Part shown: one piece after another, positions 24,812 through 33,274 of the stretch
How the letters are laid out: each line of letters opens with the position of its first letter
Numbering within the stretch: the stretch's first letter is position 1
DNA from: JALZKA01 sp963717635
GTDB taxonomy: Bacteria > Actinomycetota > Thermoleophilia > Solirubrobacterales > 70-9
Reading direction: 5' to 3'
NCBI GenBank assembly: GCA_963717635.1
Contig: OY970347.1
Location: 124,001 to 188,000 of the forward strand
DNA: 64,000 nt
Position numbers and translations under genes: made by a program
Notes under the pieces: generated by a model
Database searches by the model: none
What the model saw: the letters and a program-made list of their open reading frames with translations, nothing else
Told to the model about the DNA's origin: nothing

Positions 24812-25474
24812 GTGGCCGACGACGGTGGGACGAGCGCAACCGAGGCGGCCCGAGGCACGGTCGAGCGGGTCGAGCCGACCAAGGCGCAGCGGGCTGCCGC
24901 TCGCCGCATCGCCGAATCGAAGGCCACAGCGCCCCACCTCTACCTCGACGCCGAGGTCCGGACCGCGGACGGCGCCACGGCGCGTGTCGTCCGGGCGGTG
25001 GGGCTGGCGCTGCGCGAGTTCCCGCGCCTGAACGGCGCCTACCGCGACGGGGCGTTCGAAACGTACTCGCGGATCAATGCCGGAGTCGTGCTGGAAGGCG
25101 AGGCGGGGCCGGTCGTGCCGACGATCTTCGACGCTGACGCAAAGCAGGAGGCCGAGATCGCCGCCGAGCTGGAGCGGCTCGCCGAACGCGCGGCCACCGG
25201 CGCGCTGACCTCCCCGGAGCTGGCGGGCGGCACGTTCACCGTCGCACCCACGGCCGTCGGGGCGATCCGGTCGGTTGCCGCCGTCCTCAACCAGGGGCAG
25301 GCAGCGACCCTTGCTGTCGGGCCGGTCACCCAGCGGGCGCTCGCGGACGGCGACGATGTGGTCGCCGGCCGCGCCCTGACGGCGACCCTTTCGATTGACG
25401 GGCGGATCATCGGCGCCGAGGAGGGGGCTCTGTTCCTCGACCGCGTCCGCTCGCTGCTGGAAGCACCGGATTAG
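24812..25474 (+). CDS. E2-like acyltransferase-domain protein lacking catalytic His and lipoyl domain
   Basis: A 220-residue protein that matches the catalytic domain of 2-oxoacid dehydrogenase E2 subunits: PTKAQRAAARRIAESKATAP, INAGVVLEGEAGPVVPTIFD, GGTFTVAPTAVGAIRSVAAV and a final SIDGRIIGAEEGALFLDRVR. In active E2 this last block reads S-x-D-H-R-x-x-D-G; here the histidine is Gly197 and the D-G pair is replaced. The lipoyl and E1/E3-binding domains are also absent. It is therefore unlikely to transfer acyl groups and may be a structural or regulatory partner of the complete E2 3 kb downstream. The GTG start lies 20 bp after the isomerase-like gene. Confidence 0.8.
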   Translation: MADDGGTSATEAARGTVERVEPTKAQRAAARRIAESKATAPHLYLDAEVRTADGATARVVRAVGLALREFPRLNGAYRDGAFETYSRINAGVVLEGEAGPVVPTIFDADAKQEAEIAAELERLAERAATGALTSPELAGGTFTVAPTAVGAIRSVAAVLNQGQAATLAVGPVTQRALADGDDVVAGRALTATLSIDGRIIGAEEGALFLDRVRSLLEAPD

Positions 25475-25484
25475 CGGGGCCCGG

Positions 25485-26006
25485 ATGCCGCACAGGATCA
25501 TCGACGTCCCGATCGAGTCGCTCCCGTTCGTTGACGAGCACTTCATCGAGATCGCGGCCGCGTCGGATCTGGTCTGGGACGCCCTGATCCAGGTTCTGGG
25601 AGGGGTCAGCGACGGGCGCTCCAGCGCTCCGCTCTCACGCGCGCTGGGCTGCGCCCAAACCGAGGTGGAGGGTGAGGTCGGCGAGATCGGCTCGACGATC
25701 CCCGGCTTCGTCGTCACCCGATCGATCCGGCCCGGCGTCCTCGCGCTGATGGGGCAGCACCGGTTCTCGCGCTACGCGCTGATCTTCTCGATCGTCGAGA
25801 AGCCGAGCGGCCTGGTGCTGCTCAGCGCCCAGACCCGGGCCGAGTTTCCGGGCAGGCGCGGGCGCCTCTATCGCGGCCTCGTGATCGGCACCCGCGGGCA
25901 CGTGCTGGTCACCACGGGAGTCCTGAGATCGGTCCGCAAGCGCGCCGAGCGCGCCCGAGGCCGGCCGCGGCGCGACGATCCGCCAGCGGAAGGCGATCAA
26001 GGTTGA
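25485..26006 (+). CDS. SRPBCC-like (START-type) hypothetical protein
   Basis: A 173-residue protein. It begins MPHRIIDVPIESLPFVDEHF and has alternating strand and helix with ALIFSIVEKPSGLVLLSAQT and RAEFPGRRGRLYRGLVIGTRG, then a very basic tail (RSVRKRAERARGRPRR). The pattern, a helix-grip with a final long helix, suggests the polyketide cyclase/SRPBCC superfamily, but this is a weak fold-level call. The ATG at 25485 follows the E2-like gene by 10 bp, so they are probably co-transcribed. Ligand unknown. Confidence 0.6.
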   Translation: MPHRIIDVPIESLPFVDEHFIEIAAASDLVWDALIQVLGGVSDGRSSAPLSRALGCAQTEVEGEVGEIGSTIPGFVVTRSIRPGVLALMGQHRFSRYALIFSIVEKPSGLVLLSAQTRAEFPGRRGRLYRGLVIGTRGHVLVTTGVLRSVRKRAERARGRPRRDDPPAEGDQG

Positions 26007-26028
26007 AATGTCCTCAGGAGGGCATACA

Positions 26029-26079
26029 ATGCGTGTGGCGATCTGCACGAGCCACCCGCTCGGAACGATCCAGACATAG
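26029..26079 (+). CDS. Possible 16-codon leader peptide ahead of the bkd operon
   Basis: A short frame reading MRVAICTSHPLGTIQT, preceded by a strong Shine-Dalgarno sequence AGGAGGG at good spacing. It lies in the 201-bp gap before the E1 alpha gene. Four of its sixteen residues are branched-chain amino acids, and the operon probably degrades branched-chain 2-oxoacids. Translation and any attenuation role are untested, and chance is quite possible. Confidence 0.25.
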   Translation: MRVAICTSHPLGTIQT

Positions 26080-26207
26080 GGCCGCGGGGCGGAACCCCCG
26101 AGTGCCCATCGTCCAGTAGGCGCCGCCGAGGAGATCCTGAAGCGGCGAGAAGAAGGCGGACCCGGAGGAGATCCCAATGGGCAGCCAGACACGAAGGGCG
26201 GAGAGAT

Positions 26208-27350
26208 ATGCGAAGCGACGTTGCTGTCGCCAGCGAGCCTGCGCGTGAGGACGCGAAGGCCGACGTACGCGAATCCCTGAACGAGCTGCTCACCCGATCG
26301 GACCGCGCCGCACTGCTGCGGTTCATGGCGATGATGAGGACCGCCGAGGAGCGCGGCCTCACTCTCTACCGGCAGGGCAAGGTACCCGGGTCGTTCTACG
26401 ACGGTTGCGGCCAGGAGGCGATCTCCGTCGGTTCCTCGTTCGCGCTCAAGCCCGAGGACCGGATGTGCATCCTCCACCGGGACCTTGGCGCGCATTTCGT
26501 CCGAGGAGTCACCCCGGACCGCTACCTCGCCAACTACATGGGGCGATCCGGTGGCGTCACCGGCGGCAAGGACGGCAACATGCACTTCGGCGATCCGCGC
26601 CTGGGCTGCATCGGAATGGTCTCGATGCTGCCCGACATGGCGCTGGTCGCATCCGGGATGGCGCTGGCCTTCAAGATCAGGGGCGAGCAGCGGGTCGCGA
26701 TGACCTACTTCGGCGAGGGGTCGACCGCCAACGGCCAATGGCATGAGGCGATGAACATTGCCGGCGTCCAGCGTCTGCCCATCGTCTTCATCCTGGAGAA
26801 CAACCAGTTCGCCTACTCGACGCCGAACGACCTCGAGTTCGTGGTCGACCCGGTCGAGCGCGCTCACACCTACGGGTTCCCGGGCGTGACCGTGGACGGT
26901 AACGACGTCGAGGCCGTGTTCGCGGCCGTGCACCCCGCGGTCGAACGCGCGCGCACCGGCGACGGCCCGACGCTGATCGAGTGCCGGACGATGCGCATGC
27001 ACGGCCACGGCGCTCACGACGACATGAGCTACGTGCCGTCGGAGATGTTCGAGGAGTGGTCGCAGCGCGACCCGATCGACCTCTACTCCAAGCGCCTGGT
27101 GGCCGAACACGGCTTCAGCCAGGACGAGGTCGACGCCATCCGCGCCGAGGTGACCGAGTACATCACCGAATGCGCGGAGCAGGCTGTCGCCTCGCCGATG
27201 CCCGACCCCGACGGCGCCACGAACGGCGTGTTCGCCGACTGCTGGGAGCCACTCGGCGACGGCCAGGCGCCGTGGTCGCGCTGGCAGCAGCGCAACGGCC
27301 ACTCGCGAAACGGCGCCTCGAACGGACACGCGAACGGAGCGAGCGCATGA
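26208..27350 (+). CDS. bkdA: 2-oxoacid dehydrogenase E1 alpha subunit, probably branched-chain
   Basis: The thiamine-diphosphate-binding subunit that decarboxylates 2-oxoacids. It has YRQGKVPGSFYDGCGQEAIS, a TPP-binding block starting GEGSTANGQWHEAMNIAG and ending LENNQFAYST, and the phospho-loop region MHGHGAHDDMSYVP. The protein is 380 residues with a low-complexity Asn/Gly/Ala tail. A Shine-Dalgarno-like GGGCGGAG precedes the ATG. The E1 beta start overlaps its stop (ATGA). Pyruvate or acetoin cannot be excluded as substrate, but the leucine dehydrogenase gene coupled to the E2 favours branched-chain 2-oxoacids. Confidence 0.9.
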   Translation: MRSDVAVASEPAREDAKADVRESLNELLTRSDRAALLRFMAMMRTAEERGLTLYRQGKVPGSFYDGCGQEAISVGSSFALKPEDRMCILHRDLGAHFVRGVTPDRYLANYMGRSGGVTGGKDGNMHFGDPRLGCIGMVSMLPDMALVASGMALAFKIRGEQRVAMTYFGEGSTANGQWHEAMNIAGVQRLPIVFILENNQFAYSTPNDLEFVVDPVERAHTYGFPGVTVDGNDVEAVFAAVHPAVERARTGDGPTLIECRTMRMHGHGAHDDMSYVPSEMFEEWSQRDPIDLYSKRLVAEHGFSQDEVDAIRAEVTEYITECAEQAVASPMPDPDGATNGVFADCWEPLGDGQAPWSRWQQRNGHSRNGASNGHANGASA

Positions 27351-28354
27351 CCGCGGCGACGACCACCGGACTGGCCGCTCGAACCGAAACCGGCGAGCTC
27401 TCGTACCTGGAAGCGATCTCCGAGGCCCTGCGCGAGGAGATGCGCGCCGACGAGACCGTGATCTGCCTGGGCGAGGACATCGGCGCGTTCGGCGGCGCCT
27501 TCAAGGTGACCGACGGCTTCTACGAAGAGTTCGGCGCCCACCGGGTGATCGACACCCCGCTCGCCGAGAACGCGATCATCGGCACAGCCGTGGGCGCCGC
27601 AACCGAGGGCCTGAAGCCGGTCTGCGAGATGCAGTTCGCCGACTTCATCGCCTGCGGGTTCGATCAGCTGGTGAACGTCGCTGCCAAGCTCCACTACCGG
27701 CAGGGCGTCGCCGTGCCAATGGTGGTGCGCCTGCCCTCCGGCGGCGGCTTCTCCGGTGGCCCGTTTCACTCCCAGAATCCCGAGGCGTGGCTGCTCCAGG
27801 CTCCCGGCCTGAAGGTCGTGGCGCCGGCAACCGCCGCCGACGCCAAGGGCCTGTTGACCAGCGCGATCCGCGACCCCAACCCTGTCTGCTTCCTCGAACA
27901 CAAGGGCCTCTACCGCAACGTCCGCGACGAGGTGCCGGCAGGCGAGCACCTCGTGCCACTCGGCGAGGCCCGAGTCGCCCGCCAGGGTTCGGAGGTCAGC
28001 GTGATCGCCTACGGCTCGAGCGTCCTCTTGGCGCTACAGGCGGCCGACGAGCTGGGCGAAGACATCGAGGTGATCGACCTGCGGAGCCTCTGTCCGCTCG
28101 ACACCGACGCGATCCTGGCGAGCGTCCGCAAGACCTCGAAGGTGCTCGTCGCGCACGAGGCGACCCGCTCCTGCGGGGTCGGCGCCGAGGTCTCGGCTCT
28201 GATCTCCGAGCACGCGTTCGAGGATCTCGACGCGCCGGTGAGGCGACTGACGGCGCCGGATGTGCCGATCCCATTCAGCCCACCGCTGGAACAGGCAGTC
28301 CTGCCGCAGCTCGACGACATGAAGGAGGCTCTAAGTGAGCTCCTCTCGTACTGA
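27347..28354 (+). CDS. bkdB: 2-oxoacid dehydrogenase E1 beta subunit, probably branched-chain
   Basis: The second E1 subunit, 335 residues from the ATG at 27347, which overlaps the alpha stop. Features: YLEAISEALREEMRADETVI, GEDIGAFGGAFKVTDGFYEE, FGAHRVIDTPLAENAIIGTA, QMQFADFIACG-type block (CEMQFADFIACGFDQLVN) and the C-terminal transketolase domain with IDLRSLCPLDTDAILASV and VAHEATRSCGVGAEVSALI. The frame is open through the alpha gene in another register, which is a high-GC artefact. The end overlaps the E2 start by 20 bp. Together with alpha it forms a heterotetrameric E1. Confidence 0.94.
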   Translation: MTAATTTGLAARTETGELSYLEAISEALREEMRADETVICLGEDIGAFGGAFKVTDGFYEEFGAHRVIDTPLAENAIIGTAVGAATEGLKPVCEMQFADFIACGFDQLVNVAAKLHYRQGVAVPMVVRLPSGGGFSGGPFHSQNPEAWLLQAPGLKVVAPATAADAKGLLTSAIRDPNPVCFLEHKGLYRNVRDEVPAGEHLVPLGEARVARQGSEVSVIAYGSSVLLALQAADELGEDIEVIDLRSLCPLDTDAILASVRKTSKVLVAHEATRSCGVGAEVSALISEHAFEDLDAPVRRLTAPDVPIPFSPPLEQAVLPQLDDMKEALSELLSY

Positions 28355-29654
28355 AGCGAACCCGGCGACCCCCGGAGGCGAAGCCGAGCAGGTGGGCGGA
28401 ACCTTGGTGTCGATGCCGCAGATGGGCATCTCCGTCAGCGAGGGCACGATCCTCGAGTGGCGGAAGTCCGTCGGCGATCAGGTTGCTGCCGACGAGCCGA
28501 TCTGCGAGGTGACAACCGACAAGGTGGACGTGGAGATCCCCTGTCCCGCCGCGGGCGTTCTCGCGAAGATCCTGGTGGAGCCGGGCGAGACGGTGGCCGT
28601 CGGAACCCCGATCGCGGAGATCGACTCGGGCGGTGGCACTGCGAACGGCGCTGCGCCGATCGCCGACGAACCTGCTGTAGCTCCGGCGCCTCACACGAAC
28701 GGCGAAAACGACCGTTCCGCATTCGTCTCGCCGGTCGTGCGCCGGATCGCCGAGGAACACGCGATCGACCTGAGCCAGGTCGAGGGGCATGGGATTGGCG
28801 GACGAATCCGAAAGAAGGATCTGGTGGCGTTCCTGGACTCCGGTCCGACCGAGAAGGCGGAGCGACCGCTTCATATCGAGTCTCCGTACGTGCCCGACGC
28901 TCCGGTGCCGGCCGAGCTGGGTGGCCGGCGCGAGGAGATGACCCCGATGCGCAAGGCAATCGCCGAGCACATGGTCCGGAGCCGCCACACGGCCGCGCAC
29001 TGCACGACGATCGTCGAGGTCGACTTCGCGGCGGTAGCCGCGCAACGCGCGGAGCTCAAGGAGTCGTACTCGCGACGCGGCGTCCCACTGACCTACCTGG
29101 CGTTCGTTGCGCGGGCCGTGGTCGAGGCGCTCGAGGAGTTCCCGATCGTGAACGCGTCGGTCGACGGCTCAGACATCGTGTTCCATGATGACGTCAACCT
29201 CGGCATCGCCGTGGCGCTGGACGAGGGCCTGATCGTGCCGGTCATCAACCAGGCGCAGCGGCTTTCGCTGGAGGGCATGGCGGTCGCGATCGCCGACCTG
29301 GCCACCAGGGCCCGCGAGCGCAGGCTGACTCCGGACGAAGTCCAGGGCGGCACCTTCACGATCACCAACCCCGGCCAGTTCGGCGCCGTGCTGGCGACGC
29401 CGATCATCAACCAGCCGCAGGTGGCGATTCTCGACCTCGAGGCGATCGTCAAGCGGCCGGTCGTAGTCACGCGGACCGTCGCGGCAGCGGACGCGGAGCG
29501 GAGCGGGCGCGGCGATGTATCCGAGGACTCGATCGCGATCCGGCCGATGGCCTACCTGCCGATGTCGTGGGACCACCGGGCGCTGGACGGCGCCGACGCG
29601 GCTCGATTCCTCGGATCGGTCAAGGCGAAGATCGAAACCGGAGCGGTCCGATGA
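28335..29654 (+). CDS. bkdC: 2-oxoacid dehydrogenase E2 (dihydrolipoamide acyltransferase), probably branched-chain
   Basis: The core acyltransferase, 439 residues. One lipoyl domain (about 22-98) has the lipoylated lysine in VTTDKVDVEI (Lys63). A flexible Ala/Pro/Asn linker follows, then the E1/E3-binding domain (SPVVRRIAEEHAIDLSQVEG, about 131-165), and the catalytic domain ends with SWDHRALDGADAARFLG, keeping the catalytic His and Asp. The GTG start at 28335 overlaps E1 beta by 20 bp and the stop overlaps the leucine dehydrogenase start (ATGA). Lipoylation should depend on the nearby lipA and lipB genes. Confidence 0.95.
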   Translation: MSSSRTEANPATPGGEAEQVGGTLVSMPQMGISVSEGTILEWRKSVGDQVAADEPICEVTTDKVDVEIPCPAAGVLAKILVEPGETVAVGTPIAEIDSGGGTANGAAPIADEPAVAPAPHTNGENDRSAFVSPVVRRIAEEHAIDLSQVEGHGIGGRIRKKDLVAFLDSGPTEKAERPLHIESPYVPDAPVPAELGGRREEMTPMRKAIAEHMVRSRHTAAHCTTIVEVDFAAVAAQRAELKESYSRRGVPLTYLAFVARAVVEALEEFPIVNASVDGSDIVFHDDVNLGIAVALDEGLIVPVINQAQRLSLEGMAVAIADLATRARERRLTPDEVQGGTFTITNPGQFGAVLATPIINQPQVAILDLEAIVKRPVVVTRTVAAADAERSGRGDVSEDSIAIRPMAYLPMSWDHRALDGADAARFLGSVKAKIETGAVR

Positions 29655-30724
29655 GGGCGATCGCGGCACCGGCTCCGGTCAGGGTCCCCGCGGGGCTCGA
29701 CCACGAGGAACTGGCGGTCACGCATGGCGAGCGCAGCGGCGTCACGATGGCGATCGCCATCCACTCCACCCGCCTCGGCCCCGCGCTCGGCGGCGCCCGG
29801 CTCTGGCACTACGAGCGCGACGAGGACGGGATCGCCGACGCCCTGCGGCTGGCCGAAGCCATGACCTACAAAGCGGCGGCCGCCGGGCTCGACCTCGGCG
29901 GCGGCAAGGGCGTGATCTGCGCGCCCCGTGGCGGAGCGGTGAGCGGTGAGCTGCGGCAGGCGATCCTGCACGACTTCGGCGACCTCGTCGAATCGCTCGA
30001 TGGCCGCTACATCACGGCCGAGGACGTCGGCACCGCGACCGAGGACATGGTCGAGATCGCCACCCGCACCGCCCACGTGACCGGGATGCCTGTTGAGCGC
30101 GGTGGCGCCGGCGATCCCAGCCCGTTCACGGCCGCCGGCGTCCAGGCGGCGATGCGTGCCGCCTGCAAGCGGGCATTCGGAACGCGCGACCTCGCCGGCC
30201 GCAGCGTCGCCGTCGTCGGGCTGGGCCACGTCGGCGAGCACCTCGCCCGCGAGCTGGCGGAAGCGGGAGCCGAGCTGACGGTCGCCGATATCGACCCGGC
30301 CAAGCGGGCGATCGGCGAGGAGCTGGGAGCCGAGTGGCTCGACTCGGCAGCGGCGCTCGTCGGAGCCCGGGATGTGGTGGCGCCCTGCGCGGTCGGCGGC
30401 GCGATCCACGTCGGCAACGTCGGCGCACTGCGCTGCCGTGTCCTCTGCGGCGCCGCCAACAACCAGCTCGCCGACGAGGGTCTGGCCGAGCTATTGGCCC
30501 GGCGCGGGATCCTGTTCGCCCCCGACTTCATCGCCAACGCGGGCGGCCTGATCAACGTCTACCGCGAGCTGCGCGGCTACGACGCCGAGCGGGCGACCGA
30601 GCTGGTGCTGGGAATTGAACGCGTGATGGGCGACGTCTTCGCGCACGCCGACGAGGCGGGCACGACCCCGCTCGAGGCGGCGCGGGCGCTCGCACGCACG
30701 CGGCTCGACGCCGCAGCTTCGTAG
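29651..30724 (+). CDS. Leucine/valine-type amino acid dehydrogenase
   Basis: A Glu/Leu/Phe/Val dehydrogenase family member of 357 residues that should deaminate branched-chain amino acids to the 2-oxoacids used by the neighbouring complex. The substrate region has LGPALGGARLWHY, a catalytic-lysine block DLGGGKGVICAP and TAEDVGTATEDMVEIA. The NAD fold is VAVVGLGHVGEHLARELAEA, and VLCGAANNQLADEGLAELL with FAPDFIANAGGLINVY completes the family pattern. The length and the GGGKG motif fit leucine dehydrogenase better than hexameric glutamate dehydrogenase. Its ATG overlaps the E2 stop. Confidence 0.9.
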   Translation: MRAIAAPAPVRVPAGLDHEELAVTHGERSGVTMAIAIHSTRLGPALGGARLWHYERDEDGIADALRLAEAMTYKAAAAGLDLGGGKGVICAPRGGAVSGELRQAILHDFGDLVESLDGRYITAEDVGTATEDMVEIATRTAHVTGMPVERGGAGDPSPFTAAGVQAAMRAACKRAFGTRDLAGRSVAVVGLGHVGEHLARELAEAGAELTVADIDPAKRAIGEELGAEWLDSAAALVGARDVVAPCAVGGAIHVGNVGALRCRVLCGAANNQLADEGLAELLARRGILFAPDFIANAGGLINVYRELRGYDAERATELVLGIERVMGDVFAHADEAGTTPLEAARALARTRLDAAAS

Positions 30725-30740
30725 TGCGAGACTCCGCGCG

Positions 30741-31502
30741 GTGAGCGGAGCGCCGGAGATCTGGGTCGCGCGCCTCGGGCTGGTCCCCTACGCGGACGCC
30801 CGGGCCCAGCAGAAGCGCCTCGAAGCGGCGCGGCAGGCTGACGAGATCCCCGACTTGCTGCTCTTGCTCGAGCACCACCCGGTCTTCACGAAGGGGCGCC
30901 GCACCGAGGCCGGCCACCTGCCGATGGGCGAGGACTGGTACCGGATGCAGGGGATCGAGGTCTGCGACACGGATCGCGGCGGTCAGGTGACCTACCACGG
31001 CCCGGGCCAGCTCGTCGCCTACCCGATCGTGAAGCTGCCGGACGACGACGTCCACGCATACGTGCGCGCCCTGGAGTACGTGATGATCTCGGCCCTCGAC
31101 GCGTACGGAATCCCGGCCCAGGTCTTCGCTGGGCTCACAGGGGTCTGGACGGCGGGCGATCCCCCGCTCGCTCCCGGCGAGCCCGGGCCACAGCGCACCC
31201 CGGTCGGCTCGCCGACGCTGCCCGGCGGGGACGCGCGCAAGATCGGGTCGATCGGCATCCACGTGAACCGGGGCGTCACCACGCACGGTCTAGCGATCAA
31301 CGTCAACAACGACCTGCAGCCGTTCGAATGGGTCGTCCCCTGCGCGATCGAGGGCGTGCGCATGACGTCGGTCTGCCGCGAGCTCGGCATCGAGCAGGAT
31401 CTGGATGCATTCGCGACCACGGTGCGCGACCGCTTCGGCGAGGTCTACAACAGGCGTGCGGTGGAGGTCCCCGCCGAGGCGCTCGAACCCGCGCCCGCAT
31501 GA
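30741..31502 (+). CDS. lipB: Lipoyl(octanoyl) transferase LipB
   Basis: LipB moves octanoate from acyl carrier protein to lipoyl domains. The sequence contains LLLLEHHPVFTKGRR, RGGQVTYHGPGQLVAYPIVK, the active-site lysine block ARKIGSIGIHVNRGVTTHGL and the catalytic cysteine in FEWVVPCAIEG. A proline- and glycine-rich insertion of about 30 residues (around 135-165) precedes the lysine block, making it longer (253 aa) than E. coli LipB. The GTG start lies 16 bp after the dehydrogenase gene. The stop overlaps the next start (ATGA). Confidence 0.95.
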   Translation: MSGAPEIWVARLGLVPYADARAQQKRLEAARQADEIPDLLLLLEHHPVFTKGRRTEAGHLPMGEDWYRMQGIEVCDTDRGGQVTYHGPGQLVAYPIVKLPDDDVHAYVRALEYVMISALDAYGIPAQVFAGLTGVWTAGDPPLAPGEPGPQRTPVGSPTLPGGDARKIGSIGIHVNRGVTTHGLAINVNNDLQPFEWVVPCAIEGVRMTSVCRELGIEQDLDAFATTVRDRFGEVYNRRAVEVPAEALEPAPA

Positions 31503-32254
31503 CCAACGACGAGGCGCACACGCTGGCACGCGAGCACGGCGTGTCTCGCTGGCGCTACGCGCTGGTGCGGGGGATCTTCGTGCCGTTGATGCGCTTCTGG
31601 TGGGGGCTCCGGATCAAGGACTCAGACCGCATCCCGGCCGATGGCCCGGCGATCCTCACGCCCAATCACAAGAGCTTTTTCGACAGCTTCTTCCTCGCCG
31701 CCGCAACCAAGCGGCACCTGCGGTTCATGGGCAAGTCCGAGCTGTTCGAGGGCCGCCTGGGGAAGCTGTTCGTCCGCCTCGGCGCGTTCCCCGTGCGCCG
31801 CGGCGAGTCCGATGCCGAGGCGCTGGAGACGGCGCGGGTGATCCTCGAACAGGGTGGGCTGCTGTCGTTGTTTCCCGAGGGGACACGGGTCCGAGATCCC
31901 GCGGGCCTCGGCGTCCCGAAGCGGGGTGCGGTGCGGCTGGCGCTGGAGAGCGGGGCGCCGCTGGTGCCGGCGGCGATCACCGGAACCGAGAAGCTGTTCT
32001 TCCACGGGGTCCCGCGCCCGACCACGGTCCGGCTCTCGTTCGGCGAGCCGATTCCGGTCGAGGACCTCCCGGCGACTCCCGAGACCGCGGGTGAGGTCCT
32101 GGAAGACGAGCTCTGGCCCGAGATCGAGGGCCAGTTCTCGCGCCTGCGCGCGCATCCGGGCCTGGTCGCCGCCGGGCTCGCGGCGGTTGGCATCGGTGCC
32201 GGCGTTGCCGTCCGCCGCAGGCGTGCTGCCCGCAAGCCCAGGTGGCGACGGTGA
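31499..32254 (+). CDS. 1-acyl-glycerol-3-phosphate acyltransferase (PlsC family)
   Basis: A membrane-associated acyltransferase of 251 residues that probably makes phosphatidic acid. The acyl-acceptor motif is an NH(X4)D variant, NHKSFFDSFF. Further PlsC blocks are FMGKSELFEGRLGKLFVRLG, SLFPEGTRVRDP (FPEGTR) and LVPAAITGTEKLF. A C-terminal hydrophobic stretch (about 220-237) followed by arginines may anchor it. It is coupled to lipB by an ATGA overlap and overlaps lipA by 13 bp. Another lysophospholipid acceptor is possible. Confidence 0.9.
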   Translation: MTNDEAHTLAREHGVSRWRYALVRGIFVPLMRFWWGLRIKDSDRIPADGPAILTPNHKSFFDSFFLAAATKRHLRFMGKSELFEGRLGKLFVRLGAFPVRRGESDAEALETARVILEQGGLLSLFPEGTRVRDPAGLGVPKRGAVRLALESGAPLVPAAITGTEKLFFHGVPRPTTVRLSFGEPIPVEDLPATPETAGEVLEDELWPEIEGQFSRLRAHPGLVAAGLAAVGIGAGVAVRRRRAARKPRWRR

Positions 32255-33243
32255 GCCACCCCCACCCCGGTACCGTTGATGGTGTGAAGCCCACGGAGAC
32301 GCCCGCAACCGAGCGCGTCCACGTGACGCGCTCGCGCGCGAAGCCCGGCGGCAAGCTGGTCGAGGGCGGCCGGCCCTTCCGGGAGCGCAAGCCGCCGTGG
32401 CTGAAGGTCCCGGCCCCTGGCGGCCCGACCTACCGCAAGCTCAAGCAGGCGATCGCCGACGACAACCTGCACACGGTCTGCGAAGAGGCTGCCTGCCCCA
32501 ACGTCGGCGAGTGCTGGGAGCGCGGTACGGCGACGTTCATGATCCTCGGCGACGTCTGCACCCGCCGCTGCGGCTTTTGCAACGTGCAGACGGGGGTTCC
32601 GACCTGGAACGACCCGCTCGAGCCGCTGCGTGTCGCGAACCAGGTCAAGAAGATGGGTCTGCGGCATGCCGTGATCACCTCAGTCGACCGCGACGACCTC
32701 CCCGACTACGGCGCCGGCGCGTTCGTCGGCGTGATCCGCTCGATCCGCCAGCTGGCGCCAGGCTGCAAGGTCGAGGTCCTGACCCCGGACTTCCGCGGCC
32801 AGGAGATGCCGCTTGCCAAGGTGATCCACGAGCGGCCTGACGTGTTCAACCACAACGTCGAGACCGTCCCGCGCCTCTACCCCAGGGCTCGTCGCGGCTC
32901 CGATTTCCTCCGCTCCGCCCGGGTGTTGCGCATCGCCAAGGAGATGGGTGGCGAGCGGGTGGTCACGAAATCGGGCCTGATGGTCGGGCTCGGCGAAAGC
33001 TTCGACGAGATGATCGAAACCTTCGGGCTGCTGCGCGACCATGAGGTCCAGATCCTCACCGTGGGCCAGTACCTGCGGCCGACCGAGAACCACCTCCCGG
33101 TCGAGCGCTACTGGCACCCGGACGAGTTCAAGGCGCTGGAGGAGGCCGCCTACGAGATCGGCTTTGACGCCGTTGCCTCGGGGCCGCTCGTCCGCAGCTC
33201 GTACCACGCGGACGAGGCGGCGGCCCAGGCCGCGGCGGCCTGA
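32242..33243 (+). CDS. lipA: Lipoyl synthase LipA
   Basis: A radical SAM enzyme that inserts two sulfurs into octanoyl groups. The auxiliary cluster motif is CEEAACPNVGECW (C-x4-C-x5-C), the radical SAM motif is CTRRCGFC. Other family features are ATFMILGDVCTRRCGFCNV, VFNHNVETVPRLYPRARRG and the final RSSYHADE with the conserved serine. The start is uncertain: GTG at 32242 gives 333 residues, GTG at 32284 gives 319. It completes the lipoate pair with lipB and serves the E2 in the same run. Confidence 0.95.
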   Translation: MATVSHPHPGTVDGVKPTETPATERVHVTRSRAKPGGKLVEGGRPFRERKPPWLKVPAPGGPTYRKLKQAIADDNLHTVCEEAACPNVGECWERGTATFMILGDVCTRRCGFCNVQTGVPTWNDPLEPLRVANQVKKMGLRHAVITSVDRDDLPDYGAGAFVGVIRSIRQLAPGCKVEVLTPDFRGQEMPLAKVIHERPDVFNHNVETVPRLYPRARRGSDFLRSARVLRIAKEMGGERVVTKSGLMVGLGESFDEMIETFGLLRDHEVQILTVGQYLRPTENHLPVERYWHPDEFKALEEAAYEIGFDAVASGPLVRSSYHADEAAAQAAAA

Positions 33244-33274
33244 CTGGGAAGCCTGCGCGTAGGGTTCTGCGGCC

